From Acidobacteriota bacterium (GTDB lineage Bacteria > Acidobacteriota > Terriglobia > Terriglobales > Acidobacteriaceae), in NCBI GenBank assembly GCA_021780315.1, contig JAJXYY010000042.1, positions 496,001 through 560,000 on the forward strand: a stretch of 64,000 bases of DNA, read 5' to 3'. The position numbers were made by a program, and so were the translations under genes. Positions 27,790-35,832 of this stretch are shown piece by piece; positions within the stretch are counted from its first letter, which is position 1, and each line of letters starts with the position of its first letter. Below the pieces are notes generated by a model that was given only the letters and a program-made list of their open reading frames with translations, was not told where the DNA came from and ran no database searches.

Positions 27790-27870
27790 AAATCCCATGT
27801 CTCAGAAGCGAGACATGGGGCACCCAGTGTGTGGAGGATCATTAGACCGGGGCCACCCGCCGAATCCGAA
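27790..27870. repeat. direct repeat copy A with CCCATGTCTC palindrome
   Basis: CCCATGTCTC pairs with GAGACATGGG around AGAAGC and is followed by GCACCCAGTGTGTGG and a less conserved tail ending near GGGCCACCCGCC. Confidence 0.85.
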
Positions 27871-27902
27871 ACTATGCCTCCGAACCAGCCCGTATCACGC
27901 GC

Positions 27903-27982
27903 AAATCCCATGTCTCAGAAGCGAGACATGGGGCACCCAGTGTGTGGGAGGTCATTGGATCTGGGCCACCTGCCGGGGCAAA
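27903..27982. repeat. direct repeat copy B with CCCATGTCTC palindrome
   Basis: Its palindromic half is identical to copy A, and the tail (GGTCATTGGATCTGGGCCACC) is about four-fifths identical. The two copies start 113 bases apart. Confidence 0.85.
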
Positions 27983-28030
27983 CGCTGTGGTGGTAGATGC
28001 GGGAGGGGTTTGTGGTGCATCCTATGTTGC

Positions 28031-29065
28031 ATGGAATATAGACAGCTTGGTCGGTCGGGATTGAAGGTGCCGGAGCTTTGCTTCGGTGCGGGGACGCTGG
28101 GTACGAGCGGGGAGTTTTTTGAGGCCTGGGCGAAGACGTCGGAGGCGGAGGCGGACCGGGTGGTGGGGATCTGCATGGATGCGGGCTTGAACTTCTTCGA
28201 TACGGCGGATATCTACTCGTATGGCGGGAGCGAGGCGGCACTGGGGAAGGCGTTGGCGAAATATAGACGGGAGGATGTGCTGATCTCGACCAAGGCGACG
28301 TTCCGGTTTGGCGAGGGGCCGAACGATGTGGGGTCGAGCCGGTACCACTTGACGCAGGCGATTGAGGGCAGCCTAAAGCGGCTGGGGACAGACTATGTGG
28401 ATGTGTATCATCTGCATGCGTTTGATGCGACGACTCCGGTGGAGGAGACGCTGCGGGCGCTGGACAAGATGGTGCAGGATGGCAAGGTGCGGTATATCGC
28501 GTGCTCGAATTTTTCGGGTTGGCATCTGATGAAGTCGCTGAGCGTGAGCGAACGGTATGGGTGGTCGCGGTATGTGGGACACCAGGTGTACTACTCGCTG
28601 ATTGGGCGGGATTATGAGTGGGAGTTGATGCCGCTGGCGTTGGACCAGGGGGTAGGGGCGCTGGTGTGGAGCCCGCTGGGATGGGGACGGCTGACAGGGA
28701 AGATTCGGCGGGGGCAGCCGTTGCCGAAGGACAGCCGGTTGAACTCGAAGGTGGTGGTGGAGAGCGGGCCGCAGCCGGAGGAGGAGTTTCTGTACCGCGT
28801 AGTGGATGCGCTGGATGCGGTGGCGGCGGAGACGGGCAAGACGGTACCGCAGATTGCGCTGAACTGGCTGCTGCGCCGGCCTACGGTTTCGACGCTGATT
28901 GTGGGCGCACGGAATGAAGAGCAGTTGAAGGCGAATCTGGGCGCGGTGGGTTGGAAGCTGACGGCGGAGCAGATAGCGAAGCTGGATGCAGCGAGTACGG
29001 TGCCGCTGGGGTATCCGTACTGGCATCAGCGGCAGTTTGAAGAGCGGAATCCGAAGCCGGTTTAG
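28031..29065 (+). CDS. aldo/keto reductase
   Basis: This NAD(P)H-dependent oxidoreductase of 344 residues has the AKR TIM barrel. The catalytic tetrad is visible: Asp in FFDTADIYSYGG with Tyr just after, Lys in ISTKATF, and His in VYHLHAFD. The C-terminal cofactor site includes STLIVGARNEEQLKANLGA. The start MEYRQLGRSGLKVPEL at 28031 is the family norm; a reading extended back to 27728 would translate palindromic repeats. It probably reduces a sugar or small carbonyl compound, but the substrate cannot be predicted. No partner gene is evident; the next gene is convergent behind a strong hairpin. Confidence 0.95.
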   Translation: MEYRQLGRSGLKVPELCFGAGTLGTSGEFFEAWAKTSEAEADRVVGICMDAGLNFFDTADIYSYGGSEAALGKALAKYRREDVLISTKATFRFGEGPNDVGSSRYHLTQAIEGSLKRLGTDYVDVYHLHAFDATTPVEETLRALDKMVQDGKVRYIACSNFSGWHLMKSLSVSERYGWSRYVGHQVYYSLIGRDYEWELMPLALDQGVGALVWSPLGWGRLTGKIRRGQPLPKDSRLNSKVVVESGPQPEEEFLYRVVDALDAVAAETGKTVPQIALNWLLRRPTVSTLIVGARNEEQLKANLGAVGWKLTAEQIAKLDAASTVPLGYPYWHQRQFEERNPKPV

Positions 29066-29078
29066 GGGTGTGGGTTGT

Positions 29079-29109
29079 AGCCTCCCCAGCGTTGATGGCT
29101 GGGGAGGCT
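29079..29109. terminator. strong hairpin between convergent genes
   Basis: AGCCTCCCCAGC and GCTGGGGAGGCT pair perfectly over 12 bases around GTTGATG. There is no long T tract on either side. It probably ends both the reductase and the cytochrome transcripts. Confidence 0.6.
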
Positions 29110-29133
29110 GGGTTTGTGGGGCGTGGATTCGGC

Positions 29134-29697
29134 TTATGGCCCAGGGGTGGCGGGTGGGATTGCGCTGAGGTACTGGTAGATGGCTTCGATGTCGTGGTCG
29201 GTCATGCTCTGGAAGGTGGGCCAGGGCATGACTTGCAGGAGCGGGCTGATCTGCGGGTGGAGGTTGTCAAAGTCCTTGCCGGTGCGGAGGATGATTTTGA
29301 ACTCGGCGAGGGTGTGGCCGGCGGGAAGGCCGTTCTCCGGGGTGAGATTGCGTGAGATGAAGGGGCCAAAGTGCTGGCCACCGGCGAGGTAGTGGGCTGC
29401 GTTGACCTGCTTGGGCATGCCGAGGAAGGGATTACCGGTGGGCAGGTAGGAGGGGTTGGTATGGCAGTCGTTGCAGCCGCCGACGGCGTTGACGAGGTAG
29501 CTGCCGAGGCCGACCATGTTGCGGTCGCGGTGGTCGAAGCTGAGGGAGACGGGTGCGATGCGGAAACCTTCTTCGATGCGGTTTCGCTCGATGGATTCCC
29601 TGTTTTGGTCGTCGTCGGCGCTTGCCCGGTGCTGGATGACGCCGATAGTGGATGCGATGGCTGCGATCGCAAGGATGGTAGAGGTGAATCGCTTCAT
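29134..29697 (-). CDS. monoheme cytochrome c, periplasmic
   Basis: This exported c-type cytochrome has about 187 residues. A signal peptide precedes ASADDDQN. One heme site, CNDCH, sits at residues 75-79 after GLGSYLVNAVGG, a context typical of cytochromes that serve alcohol or aldehyde dehydrogenases. VMPWPTFQSM supplies a likely distal methionine, and MTDHDIEAIYQYL is the usual final helix. AAGGAGAAAAAGT lies just before the ATG at 29697; longer starts upstream are rejected. No dehydrogenase gene lies beside it, so its electron partner is unknown. Confidence 0.92.
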   Translation of the reverse strand: MKRFTSTILAIAAIASTIGVIQHRASADDDQNRESIERNRIEEGFRIAPVSLSFDHRDRNMVGLGSYLVNAVGGCNDCHTNPSYLPTGNPFLGMPKQVNAAHYLAGGQHFGPFISRNLTPENGLPAGHTLAEFKIILRTGKDFDNLHPQISPLLQVMPWPTFQSMTDHDIEAIYQYLSAIPPATPGP

Positions 29698-29878
29698 ACT
29701 TTTTCTCCTTGAGGGGGGCCCGTAGAGAACAGTAGAGAAGGGGGGAGAGGCAGAGATAAGCCGACGCGTTGCGACGTCTGCGCAGCAAAGAGCCTGACTC
29801 CTGAACTGTGGGGGAAGGTTGCTCCTTTGGACAGCGGTTGTCAATCGATTTCGCTGGTTGGGTGCAGACGGAGGACAG

Positions 29879-30508
29879 TCAGGAGCGGGCTGCGCCCCAG
29901 ATGAGTTTTGCGCCAAAGAGGAACATGACGGTGCCGGCGGTGCGGTCGATGGGTGCCTTGAGGCGGGCGTAGGTGCGCTGGGCGCGGGGGTTGGAGAGGA
30001 GCAGGCCAAGGGTTCCGTTCCAGAGGGTCTCGTTGGAGGCGACGATGAGGATGGCGGCGATGCGGACCCAGAGGGGCGTGCCGGGTTTGACGATGGCGGT
30101 GAAGATACTGGCGAAGAAGACCATGACCTTGGGGTTGGCGAGGTTGGTGCTGAAGCCTCGGCGGAAGGCGCGGAGGGCGGTGGTGGGGACGGGGACGGAG
30201 GACTCCGCGTGGATGGGGTGGTGGGCGTGACGCCAGGACTGGATGCCGATCCAGGCGAGGAAGAGGCCGCCGGCGAGTTGGAAGAGGCGGTAGAGCCAGG
30301 CGGCGCGGGTGAGGACGACCTCCATGCCGAGGAGGGCGGCGAGGGCCCAGAGGACGACGGCGGAGGCTAGGCCGAGGACGTGCGCCAGAGTGATGCGGCG
30401 GGTGCTGCGTACGGAGGTGTGGACGACGGAGAGGAAGGCGGGGCCGGGGCTGGCAACGGCGAGCAGATGAACTCCCGCAAGGGCGAGGAGCGACCAGAGA
30501 AAGGGCAT
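29879..30508 (-). CDS. LysE/RhtB family amino-acid exporter
   Basis: This inner-membrane exporter of about 209 residues has six predicted helices. The N-terminal ASPGPAFLSVVHTSVRS motif is the family signature, and NLANPKVMVFFASIF near the middle is also conserved. Family members export lysine, threonine, homoserine or similar compounds; specificity cannot be read from sequence. The ATG at 30508 starts MPFLWSLLALAGVHLL. It is divergent from the nucleoside permease gene with only 55 bases between starts, so the two may share a control region. Confidence 0.93.
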   Translation of the reverse strand: MPFLWSLLALAGVHLLAVASPGPAFLSVVHTSVRSTRRITLAHVLGLASAVVLWALAALLGMEVVLTRAAWLYRLFQLAGGLFLAWIGIQSWRHAHHPIHAESSVPVPTTALRAFRRGFSTNLANPKVMVFFASIFTAIVKPGTPLWVRIAAILIVASNETLWNGTLGLLLSNPRAQRTYARLKAPIDRTAGTVMFLFGAKLIWGAARS

Positions 30509-30563
30509 GAGATTAAGGATAAATGCGCTGGGCCGGGGCCTGCCGGATGGTAGGCTACGAGCC

Positions 30564-31688
30564 ATGCGAGATGGATTTGGGTTGAAGGTATGGGTGTTGG
30601 TGGCGGCGGTGTGGGTTGCGTCGCTGGGTTCGCTACCGGGTTTGGCGCAGGGAGTGATTCGCCCCAAGGTGGTGATCGTCGGGAACTTTGAGGTGGGAGC
30701 GGATACGGGTGATGTGGCAGGTGAGTTGCAGTTGTGGGTGGAGCGGGAGCATCTGGACCGGGTGATTCAGGTGCCGGGAGCCTTTCATCCGGTACGGGCG
30801 AATGCGGATGGGAGCGTGATTGCTCTGATTACGGGCGCGGGGAATATCCATCCGGCGGTGTCGTTGACAGCGCTGGGGCTGGATCCGCAGTTCGATCTGC
30901 GGAAGAGTTACTGGCTGCTGGCGGGGATTGCGGGGATTACGCCGCTGGAGGGTTCGCCGGGGACGACGGTGTGGACGGACTATGTGGTGAATGGCGATCT
31001 GGTGCACGAGATCGATGCGCGGGAGATGCCGAAGGATTGGCCGACGGGGCATACGGCTCTGGATAAGAGCACGCCGTATGAGCAGCCGCGGGTTCCGGCG
31101 GGATCAGTGGATGATGTGCGGACGTGGAGTGGGACGGGATCGCGGAGTGACCGGTTTGGCAAGGTGGTGCGGCTGAATACTGCGCTGATGCAGTGGGCGT
31201 ATGAGCAGACGAAGGACCATCCGCTGCCGGATGATGCGACGCTGGCGGCGTTTCGGGCGAAGTTCAAGGGGTTTCCGAAGGGGCAGATGCCGCCGGTGGT
31301 GATGACGGGAGGAAATCTGGCGACGGAGGAGTACTGGCACGGCACGCTGATGGAGGAGTGGGCGAGCGGGTGGGTGAAGTACATGACGGATGGGCGCGGG
31401 CGGTTTGTGACGACGGCGGAGAATGACTCGGGGTCCGTGGTGGCGCTGACGGCGATGGCGCAGGCGGGGCGAGTGGATGTGAACAGGGTGATGCTGCTGC
31501 GAGCGGCGAGCAACTTCGACCGGCAGCCGCCGGGGATGACGGCGGCAGAGAGCATGGCGCGGGAGAGCCATGGGACGCAGGTGGGGTTCACGGCTGGGAT
31601 TGAGGCGGCTTACCAGGTGGGGAGCGTGGTGGTGCACAAACTGGTGAGCGGGTGGGCGGAGTATGGGGAGACGGTGCCGGGGCGGTGA
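30564..31688 (+). CDS. purine nucleoside permease-like (NUP family) secreted protein
   Basis: This exported protein of about 374 residues belongs to the NUP family, named after Candida nucleoside permease and related in fold to nucleoside phosphorylases. A signal peptide ends at GLAQG. Then come RPKVVIVGNFEVGADTGD, ITGAGNIHPAVSLTALG, WLLAGIAGITP and SGSVVALTAMAQAGRV, all typical. Despite its name, the bacterial form has no clear set of membrane helices and may bind or cleave nucleosides in the periplasm. The ATG at 30564 begins MRDGFGLKVWV; an earlier start at 30507 is possible. Confidence 0.85.
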   Translation: MRDGFGLKVWVLVAAVWVASLGSLPGLAQGVIRPKVVIVGNFEVGADTGDVAGELQLWVEREHLDRVIQVPGAFHPVRANADGSVIALITGAGNIHPAVSLTALGLDPQFDLRKSYWLLAGIAGITPLEGSPGTTVWTDYVVNGDLVHEIDAREMPKDWPTGHTALDKSTPYEQPRVPAGSVDDVRTWSGTGSRSDRFGKVVRLNTALMQWAYEQTKDHPLPDDATLAAFRAKFKGFPKGQMPPVVMTGGNLATEEYWHGTLMEEWASGWVKYMTDGRGRFVTTAENDSGSVVALTAMAQAGRVDVNRVMLLRAASNFDRQPPGMTAAESMARESHGTQVGFTAGIEAAYQVGSVVVHKLVSGWAEYGETVPGR

Positions 31689-31749
31689 AGGCCGGGGCAT
31701 CTGGGCGGCTTGGCGCTGGTGCCGAGTTCAATTCCCTCCTGTGTGGGGA

Positions 31750-33021
31750 TCAGGCGAACTGGTTGAGGTTGAGGCCTAGCTGGTAGGTTTCGCCGTGGGC
31801 GAGGAGGTCTTCCCAGGTGACTTCGCGGTGCTGGAGTCCGGCCATGCGGCCGAGCATGCAGCTGAGGGCGGTTTCGACACCGGCGGCGATCTGGTTGTGG
31901 GGTTGGTTGGTGGTGATGCTGTCGATGAAGATGCGTTCTTTGTCGCGGTCGGCGAAGGCGAGGTTGTCGGAGAAGGCTCCGTTGGCGGCGAAGGTTCCGG
32001 AGGTGGTGGAGGTGCTTGGGGAGGCGTCCCAGGCCCAGGCGTTCTGGCCGGTGATCTGGACGGGGCCGGAGTAGGGGACGGTGGCGTAGCCGGTGGCGCC
32101 GAAGAGTTTGAGTCCGGCGTCGAAGCCGCCGTAGGCTCCGAACTGGGTGGAGGAGAAGGAGAGGTGGACGTCGTTGGGGTAGGTGAAGTCGACCTGGTAG
32201 TTGTCCCAGCAGTCGCCGGAGTGGGTGAGGATGTTGCGGCCGCCGGTGGCGGTGGCCTTGAGGGGGTGGGCGCCGAGGAGCCAGTTGCAGAGGTCGATGA
32301 TGTGGATGTTCTGCTCGACGAGGATGTCGCCGGAGAGGGCGCGGTCCCAGAGCCAGTTGCGGAGGCGGTACTCGTCGGGGGAGATGCCGGGGTGGGTTTT
32401 TTCGAGGGAGGCGGGTGCGTTGTAGTTGGCTGCGACGGAGGCGATTTTGCCGAGGGCTCCGGCGTGGATGCGCTGGGCGATGGCTGCGATGGGCGGGGCA
32501 CTGCGGCACTGGAAGCCGACGTCGACGCTTTGCGTGGGCTGGACGAGTTTGGCGATCTGGAGGGCCTGGCGGGCCTGGGCTACGTCGATGCCGACGGGTT
32601 TCTCGCAGTAGATGTGTTTGCCGGAGGCAACGGCAGCCTGGAGGTGCTGGACGTGGAAGAAGGGGGGCGTGGAGATCTGGATGAGGTCGATGTCGGGGGA
32701 GGCGGCGAGCTGCTCGAAGGCGTGGGGGCCGTGGAAGAGGAGCTTGGTATCGATGGGTTGGCGGCCGAGCGAGGCGTTGAGCTGGTTGAAGTGGTCCTGG
32801 CCGAGGGCGAGTTTGTCGGGGAAGAGATCGGCGAGGGCGACGACGTGCGCGGTGGTGCTGTGGGAGAAGGAGGTGGCGACGGAGGTGCCGCGGTTGCCGC
32901 AGCCGAGGAGGCCGAGACGGACGGCGGAGTTGGCCTGGTAGCCGAAGGCGGTGGCGGGCTTGACGAAGAGGAGTCCGGAGGCGGCTGCGGAGGTGGTCTG
33001 GAGGAATTGCCGACGGTTCAT
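31750..33021 (-). CDS. Gfo/Idh/MocA family oxidoreductase, Tat-exported
   Basis: This 423-residue sugar-type dehydrogenase is probably periplasmic. MNRRQFLQTTSAAASGLLFV is a twin-arginine signal. The NAD(P) Rossmann motif LGLLGCGNRGTSVA follows, then the family lysine in CEKPVGIDVAQ, and the C-terminal alpha/beta sheet domain. Tat export with a bound cofactor is common for this family in Acidobacteriota and Planctomycetota. The sugar-epimerase-like gene ends 31 bases upstream and the MFS gene before that, so the three probably form a unit for a sugar or polyol derivative. Confidence 0.92.
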   Translation of the reverse strand: MNRRQFLQTTSAAASGLLFVKPATAFGYQANSAVRLGLLGCGNRGTSVATSFSHSTTAHVVALADLFPDKLALGQDHFNQLNASLGRQPIDTKLLFHGPHAFEQLAASPDIDLIQISTPPFFHVQHLQAAVASGKHIYCEKPVGIDVAQARQALQIAKLVQPTQSVDVGFQCRSAPPIAAIAQRIHAGALGKIASVAANYNAPASLEKTHPGISPDEYRLRNWLWDRALSGDILVEQNIHIIDLCNWLLGAHPLKATATGGRNILTHSGDCWDNYQVDFTYPNDVHLSFSSTQFGAYGGFDAGLKLFGATGYATVPYSGPVQITGQNAWAWDASPSTSTTSGTFAANGAFSDNLAFADRDKERIFIDSITTNQPHNQIAAGVETALSCMLGRMAGLQHREVTWEDLLAHGETYQLGLNLNQFA

Positions 33022-33052
33022 GGGGCCTCGTTGGGTGGGGATGTGTGGGGCT

Positions 33053-34012
33053 TCAGGCGGTGACTTCGTTGAGTATTTTTTCGAGGTAGATTTTTTCCTG
33101 ACGGACGTCCTCGATCTGCTGGGGGCCGGAGGTTTCGCGCTCGATGGTGACGGCGCCAGTGTAGCCGCGGTGGTGGAGCCTGGTGAAGACGGCGCGGAAG
33201 TCGACGAGGCCTTGGCCGATGAGGACTTCTTCGCCGAGCTTGCTGGGGTCGGTGGGCCAGCGGCCGTCTTTGGCGTGGATGCTGCGGATGTGGGGGCCGA
33301 GGATGTCGACGGCGTCGACGGGGTTGGCCTTGCCGTAGAGGATGAGGTTGGCGGTGTCGAGGCCGACGGCGAGGTTGGGCATGGCGACGTCGCGGATCAT
33401 GCGGGACATGGTGGTGGGGGTTTCCTGGCCGGTCTCCATGAGGAAGTACTGGCCGTTCTGGTGACAGTGCTGGGCGACGGTGCGGATGGCTTCGACGGTG
33501 GGGGGGTAGTTGGGGTCGGCGGGGTCTTCGGGGATGAAGCCGCAGTGGGTCTGGACCTGGGGGACGCCGATGGCTTTGGCGAAGTCAGAGGCCTGGCGGA
33601 GGGCGTCGATGCGAGCGGCGCGGGTGGCGGGAGGGACGAGGCCGATGGTGGAGGGGCCGTGGGTGAAGTCCCAGATGAGCGGCTGGGGGCCGACGACTTC
33701 GACGGTGGTGGCGGTGAGGTTGTATTTGGCGAGGAGATCGCGGAACTGGGCGGCTATGGCGGGCGTAAAGCCGCCGCGGAGGTAGCCGTCGAGCGAGAGG
33801 AAGCAGTTGGAGAAGCCCATCTGCTGGACGCGGCGGAAGTGCTCTTCGGGCGCGGTGAAGGGGGCGATGAGGAGGCCGAGGGCCATGGGCTGGAGAGGTG
33901 CGGGGGTGGCGGCGGCGAAGGCAGGCAGGGTGCTGGAGAGGATAGCGGCGGAGGCGAGGCCGATGAATTCGCGGCGGTTGACTGCGTTGCGCGGCGTTTC
34001 TGAGGATCCCAT
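33053..34012 (-). CDS. sugar phosphate isomerase/epimerase (xylose-isomerase-like TIM barrel), Tat signal
   Basis: This TIM-barrel protein of about 319 residues resembles xylose isomerase and hexulose-phosphate epimerases. An NRREFIGLASAAILSS twin-arginine signal opens the chain. Metal-binding positions appear as Glu in TTVEVVG, His in QTHCGFIPED, Glu in FLMETGQE, Asp in VGLDTANL, His in SIHAKDGRW and Glu in VTIERETSG, so the metal site seems complete. The start at 34012 has AAAGGACG upstream; another ATG at 34045 adds eleven residues. It lies 31 bases from the Gfo/Idh/MocA gene and 51 from the MFS gene, suggesting joint sugar conversion. Confidence 0.9.
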   Translation of the reverse strand: MGSSETPRNAVNRREFIGLASAAILSSTLPAFAAATPAPLQPMALGLLIAPFTAPEEHFRRVQQMGFSNCFLSLDGYLRGGFTPAIAAQFRDLLAKYNLTATTVEVVGPQPLIWDFTHGPSTIGLVPPATRAARIDALRQASDFAKAIGVPQVQTHCGFIPEDPADPNYPPTVEAIRTVAQHCHQNGQYFLMETGQETPTTMSRMIRDVAMPNLAVGLDTANLILYGKANPVDAVDILGPHIRSIHAKDGRWPTDPSKLGEEVLIGQGLVDFRAVFTRLHHRGYTGAVTIERETSGPQQIEDVRQEKIYLEKILNEVTA

Positions 34013-34063
34013 GGAGCGTCCTTTCGTGACGGCACCATTAGGCAACAGAAGGGGGCCTTATGG

Positions 34064-35707
34064 CTAGTGCACGGGGACGTCGCCGGCGGGTTTGATCTTA
34101 CCGATGAAGAGGACGAGGGGGATCATGCAGAGGCAGAAGACGCCGAAGATGGCGATGATGTCCATGTAGGCGAGCATGGCGGACTGGCGATGGAGCTGGT
34201 TGTAGATGTAGGCCTGGGCGGTGTGGGAGCCGGGGCCGGTGAGGGGGTTGCCGGTGGAGCTGCCGCCGAACATGCCTTTGAGGCGGCTGACCTGGTTTTG
34301 GAAGGCCTGGGAGGTGGGGGTGAGGTTGCGGATCATGTAGGCCTCGTGGCGCTGCTGTCCGCGGGAGAGCATGGTGGCGACGAAGGCAGTGCCGCAGGAG
34401 CCACCGATGTTGCGGGCGAGGTTGGTGAGGCCGGAGACGTCGTTGTTCTGGGACTGGGGGACTCCGTTGTAGCTGATCGTGTTGATGGGGATGAAGAGGA
34501 AGGCAAGGCCGGAGGCCTGGTAGACACGGACCCACATGATGTATTTGAAGCTGGATTCGAGCGAGAAGGTATGCATGAGCCACATGGACATGGCGAGGGT
34601 GAAGAAGCCGTAGCAGATGAGGGCTCGGGGGTCGACCTTGCCGATTAGGAAGCCGACGAGAGGCATCATGAGCATGATCATGATGCCGCCGGGGGAGATG
34701 ACGAAGCCGGCGAGCTCTGCGGTGTAGCCGAGCAGGGTCTGGACCATCTGGGGGATGAGGACGGTGGTGCCGTAGAGGGCGAAGCCGAGGATGAACATCA
34801 GCACGAAGGGGATGGCGAAGGTACGGCGCTTGAAGAGGGTGAGGTTGAGGATGGGACGCTTTTTGATTTTGAGCTGGTAGAGCTCCCAGAAGATGAGGGT
34901 GACGAGGGAGATGACGCAGACAGCGATGAAGAAGACGATGAGACCGGAGCCGAACCAGTCGTCTTCCTGGCCCTTGTCGAGGATGAACTCGAGGGAGCCG
35001 AAGCCGGTGGCGAGGAGTCCGAAGCCGAAGAAGTCGAGCTTGAGGCCTTCTTTTTTGGAGATTTTGACTTCTTTGACGATGTGCGGTGGATCTTCGACGA
35101 GGCGGTTAGTGAGGAAGAGCGAGAGCAATGCGATGGGGACGTTGATGAAGAAGATCCAGCGCCAGTCGTAGTTGTCGGTGATCCATCCGCCGAGGGTAGG
35201 GCCGATGGCGGGAGCGACGACGACGGCGAGTCCGTAGAGGGCGAATGCCTGGCCGCGCTGTTTGGGGGTGAAGGTATCGGCGAGGATGGCCTGTTCGGAC
35301 GGGGCGAGGCCTCCGCCGCCGGCGCCCTGCAGGATGCGGCAGAAGATGAGGATGGGGAGCGAGGGAGCGAGTCCGCAGAGCATGGAGCTGATGCCGAAGA
35401 GGACGACACAGATCATGTAGAACTTTTTACGGCCAATGAAGGTGGTGAGGTAGGCCGAGGCGGGGAGGATGATGGCGTTGGCTACGAGGTAGCTGGTGAG
35501 GACCCAGGTGGCCTCATCTTGCGAGGCTCCGAGGGAGCCTGCTATGTGGGGAAGGGCGACGTTGGCGATGGAGGTGTCGAGGACCTCCATGAAGGTGGCG
35601 AGGGTGACGGTGAGGGCGATGGCCCAGGGGTTGGCGCGGGGACGCCAGATGGCAGCCGGAGATCTGGCTGGCTGGGCGTCGTCCAGTTGGAGGGTAGCAG
35701 TCGCCAT
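34064..35707 (-). CDS. MFS transporter, DHA2 (EmrB/QacA) family, 14 helices
   Basis: This 547-residue drug:proton antiporter-type inner-membrane protein should have 14 membrane helices. LDTSIANVALPHIAGSLG in helix 1 is the DHA2 hallmark, and FGISSMLCGLAPSLP and RILQGAGGGGLAP represent the conserved motifs around helices 3-4. It would export hydrophobic toxic compounds, often together with an EmrA-like adaptor and TolC; neither is found here. The MATATLQLDD start at 35707 is the family norm. It lies at the head of a possible operon with the isomerase and Gfo/Idh/MocA genes, so a sugar-like substrate is not excluded. Confidence 0.94.
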   Translation of the reverse strand: MATATLQLDDAQPARSPAAIWRPRANPWAIALTVTLATFMEVLDTSIANVALPHIAGSLGASQDEATWVLTSYLVANAIILPASAYLTTFIGRKKFYMICVVLFGISSMLCGLAPSLPILIFCRILQGAGGGGLAPSEQAILADTFTPKQRGQAFALYGLAVVVAPAIGPTLGGWITDNYDWRWIFFINVPIALLSLFLTNRLVEDPPHIVKEVKISKKEGLKLDFFGFGLLATGFGSLEFILDKGQEDDWFGSGLIVFFIAVCVISLVTLIFWELYQLKIKKRPILNLTLFKRRTFAIPFVLMFILGFALYGTTVLIPQMVQTLLGYTAELAGFVISPGGIMIMLMMPLVGFLIGKVDPRALICYGFFTLAMSMWLMHTFSLESSFKYIMWVRVYQASGLAFLFIPINTISYNGVPQSQNNDVSGLTNLARNIGGSCGTAFVATMLSRGQQRHEAYMIRNLTPTSQAFQNQVSRLKGMFGGSSTGNPLTGPGSHTAQAYIYNQLHRQSAMLAYMDIIAIFGVFCLCMIPLVLFIGKIKPAGDVPVH

Positions 35708-35832
35708 GAGTCTGTTTTGATTCTACGGGCAGGGGCAGGGATTCAAGGAATGTGGGGGAGCGAGGGATTGACGGTTGATGTGGCGGGCTTCCCGGTGTGG
35801 CGAGGGGATGCTCGTCGCACCGGGATACTCGC

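Larger units (their letters stand above)
27649..28030. other. divergent intergenic stretch with palindromic repeats
   Basis: No gene is supported. It contains three palindromic repeat copies (27742-27982) between the zinc-ribbon gene and the aldo/keto reductase. In-frame extensions of the reductase into it would encode the repeats and are rejected. Confidence 0.7.

Noticed and set aside
27790..27982. CRISPR-like repeat pair
   Set aside because: Only two long direct copies with internal palindromes, no regular spacers and no cas genes.
27728..28030. N-terminal extension of the aldo/keto reductase
   Set aside because: It would translate the palindromic repeats; the family start is at 28031.
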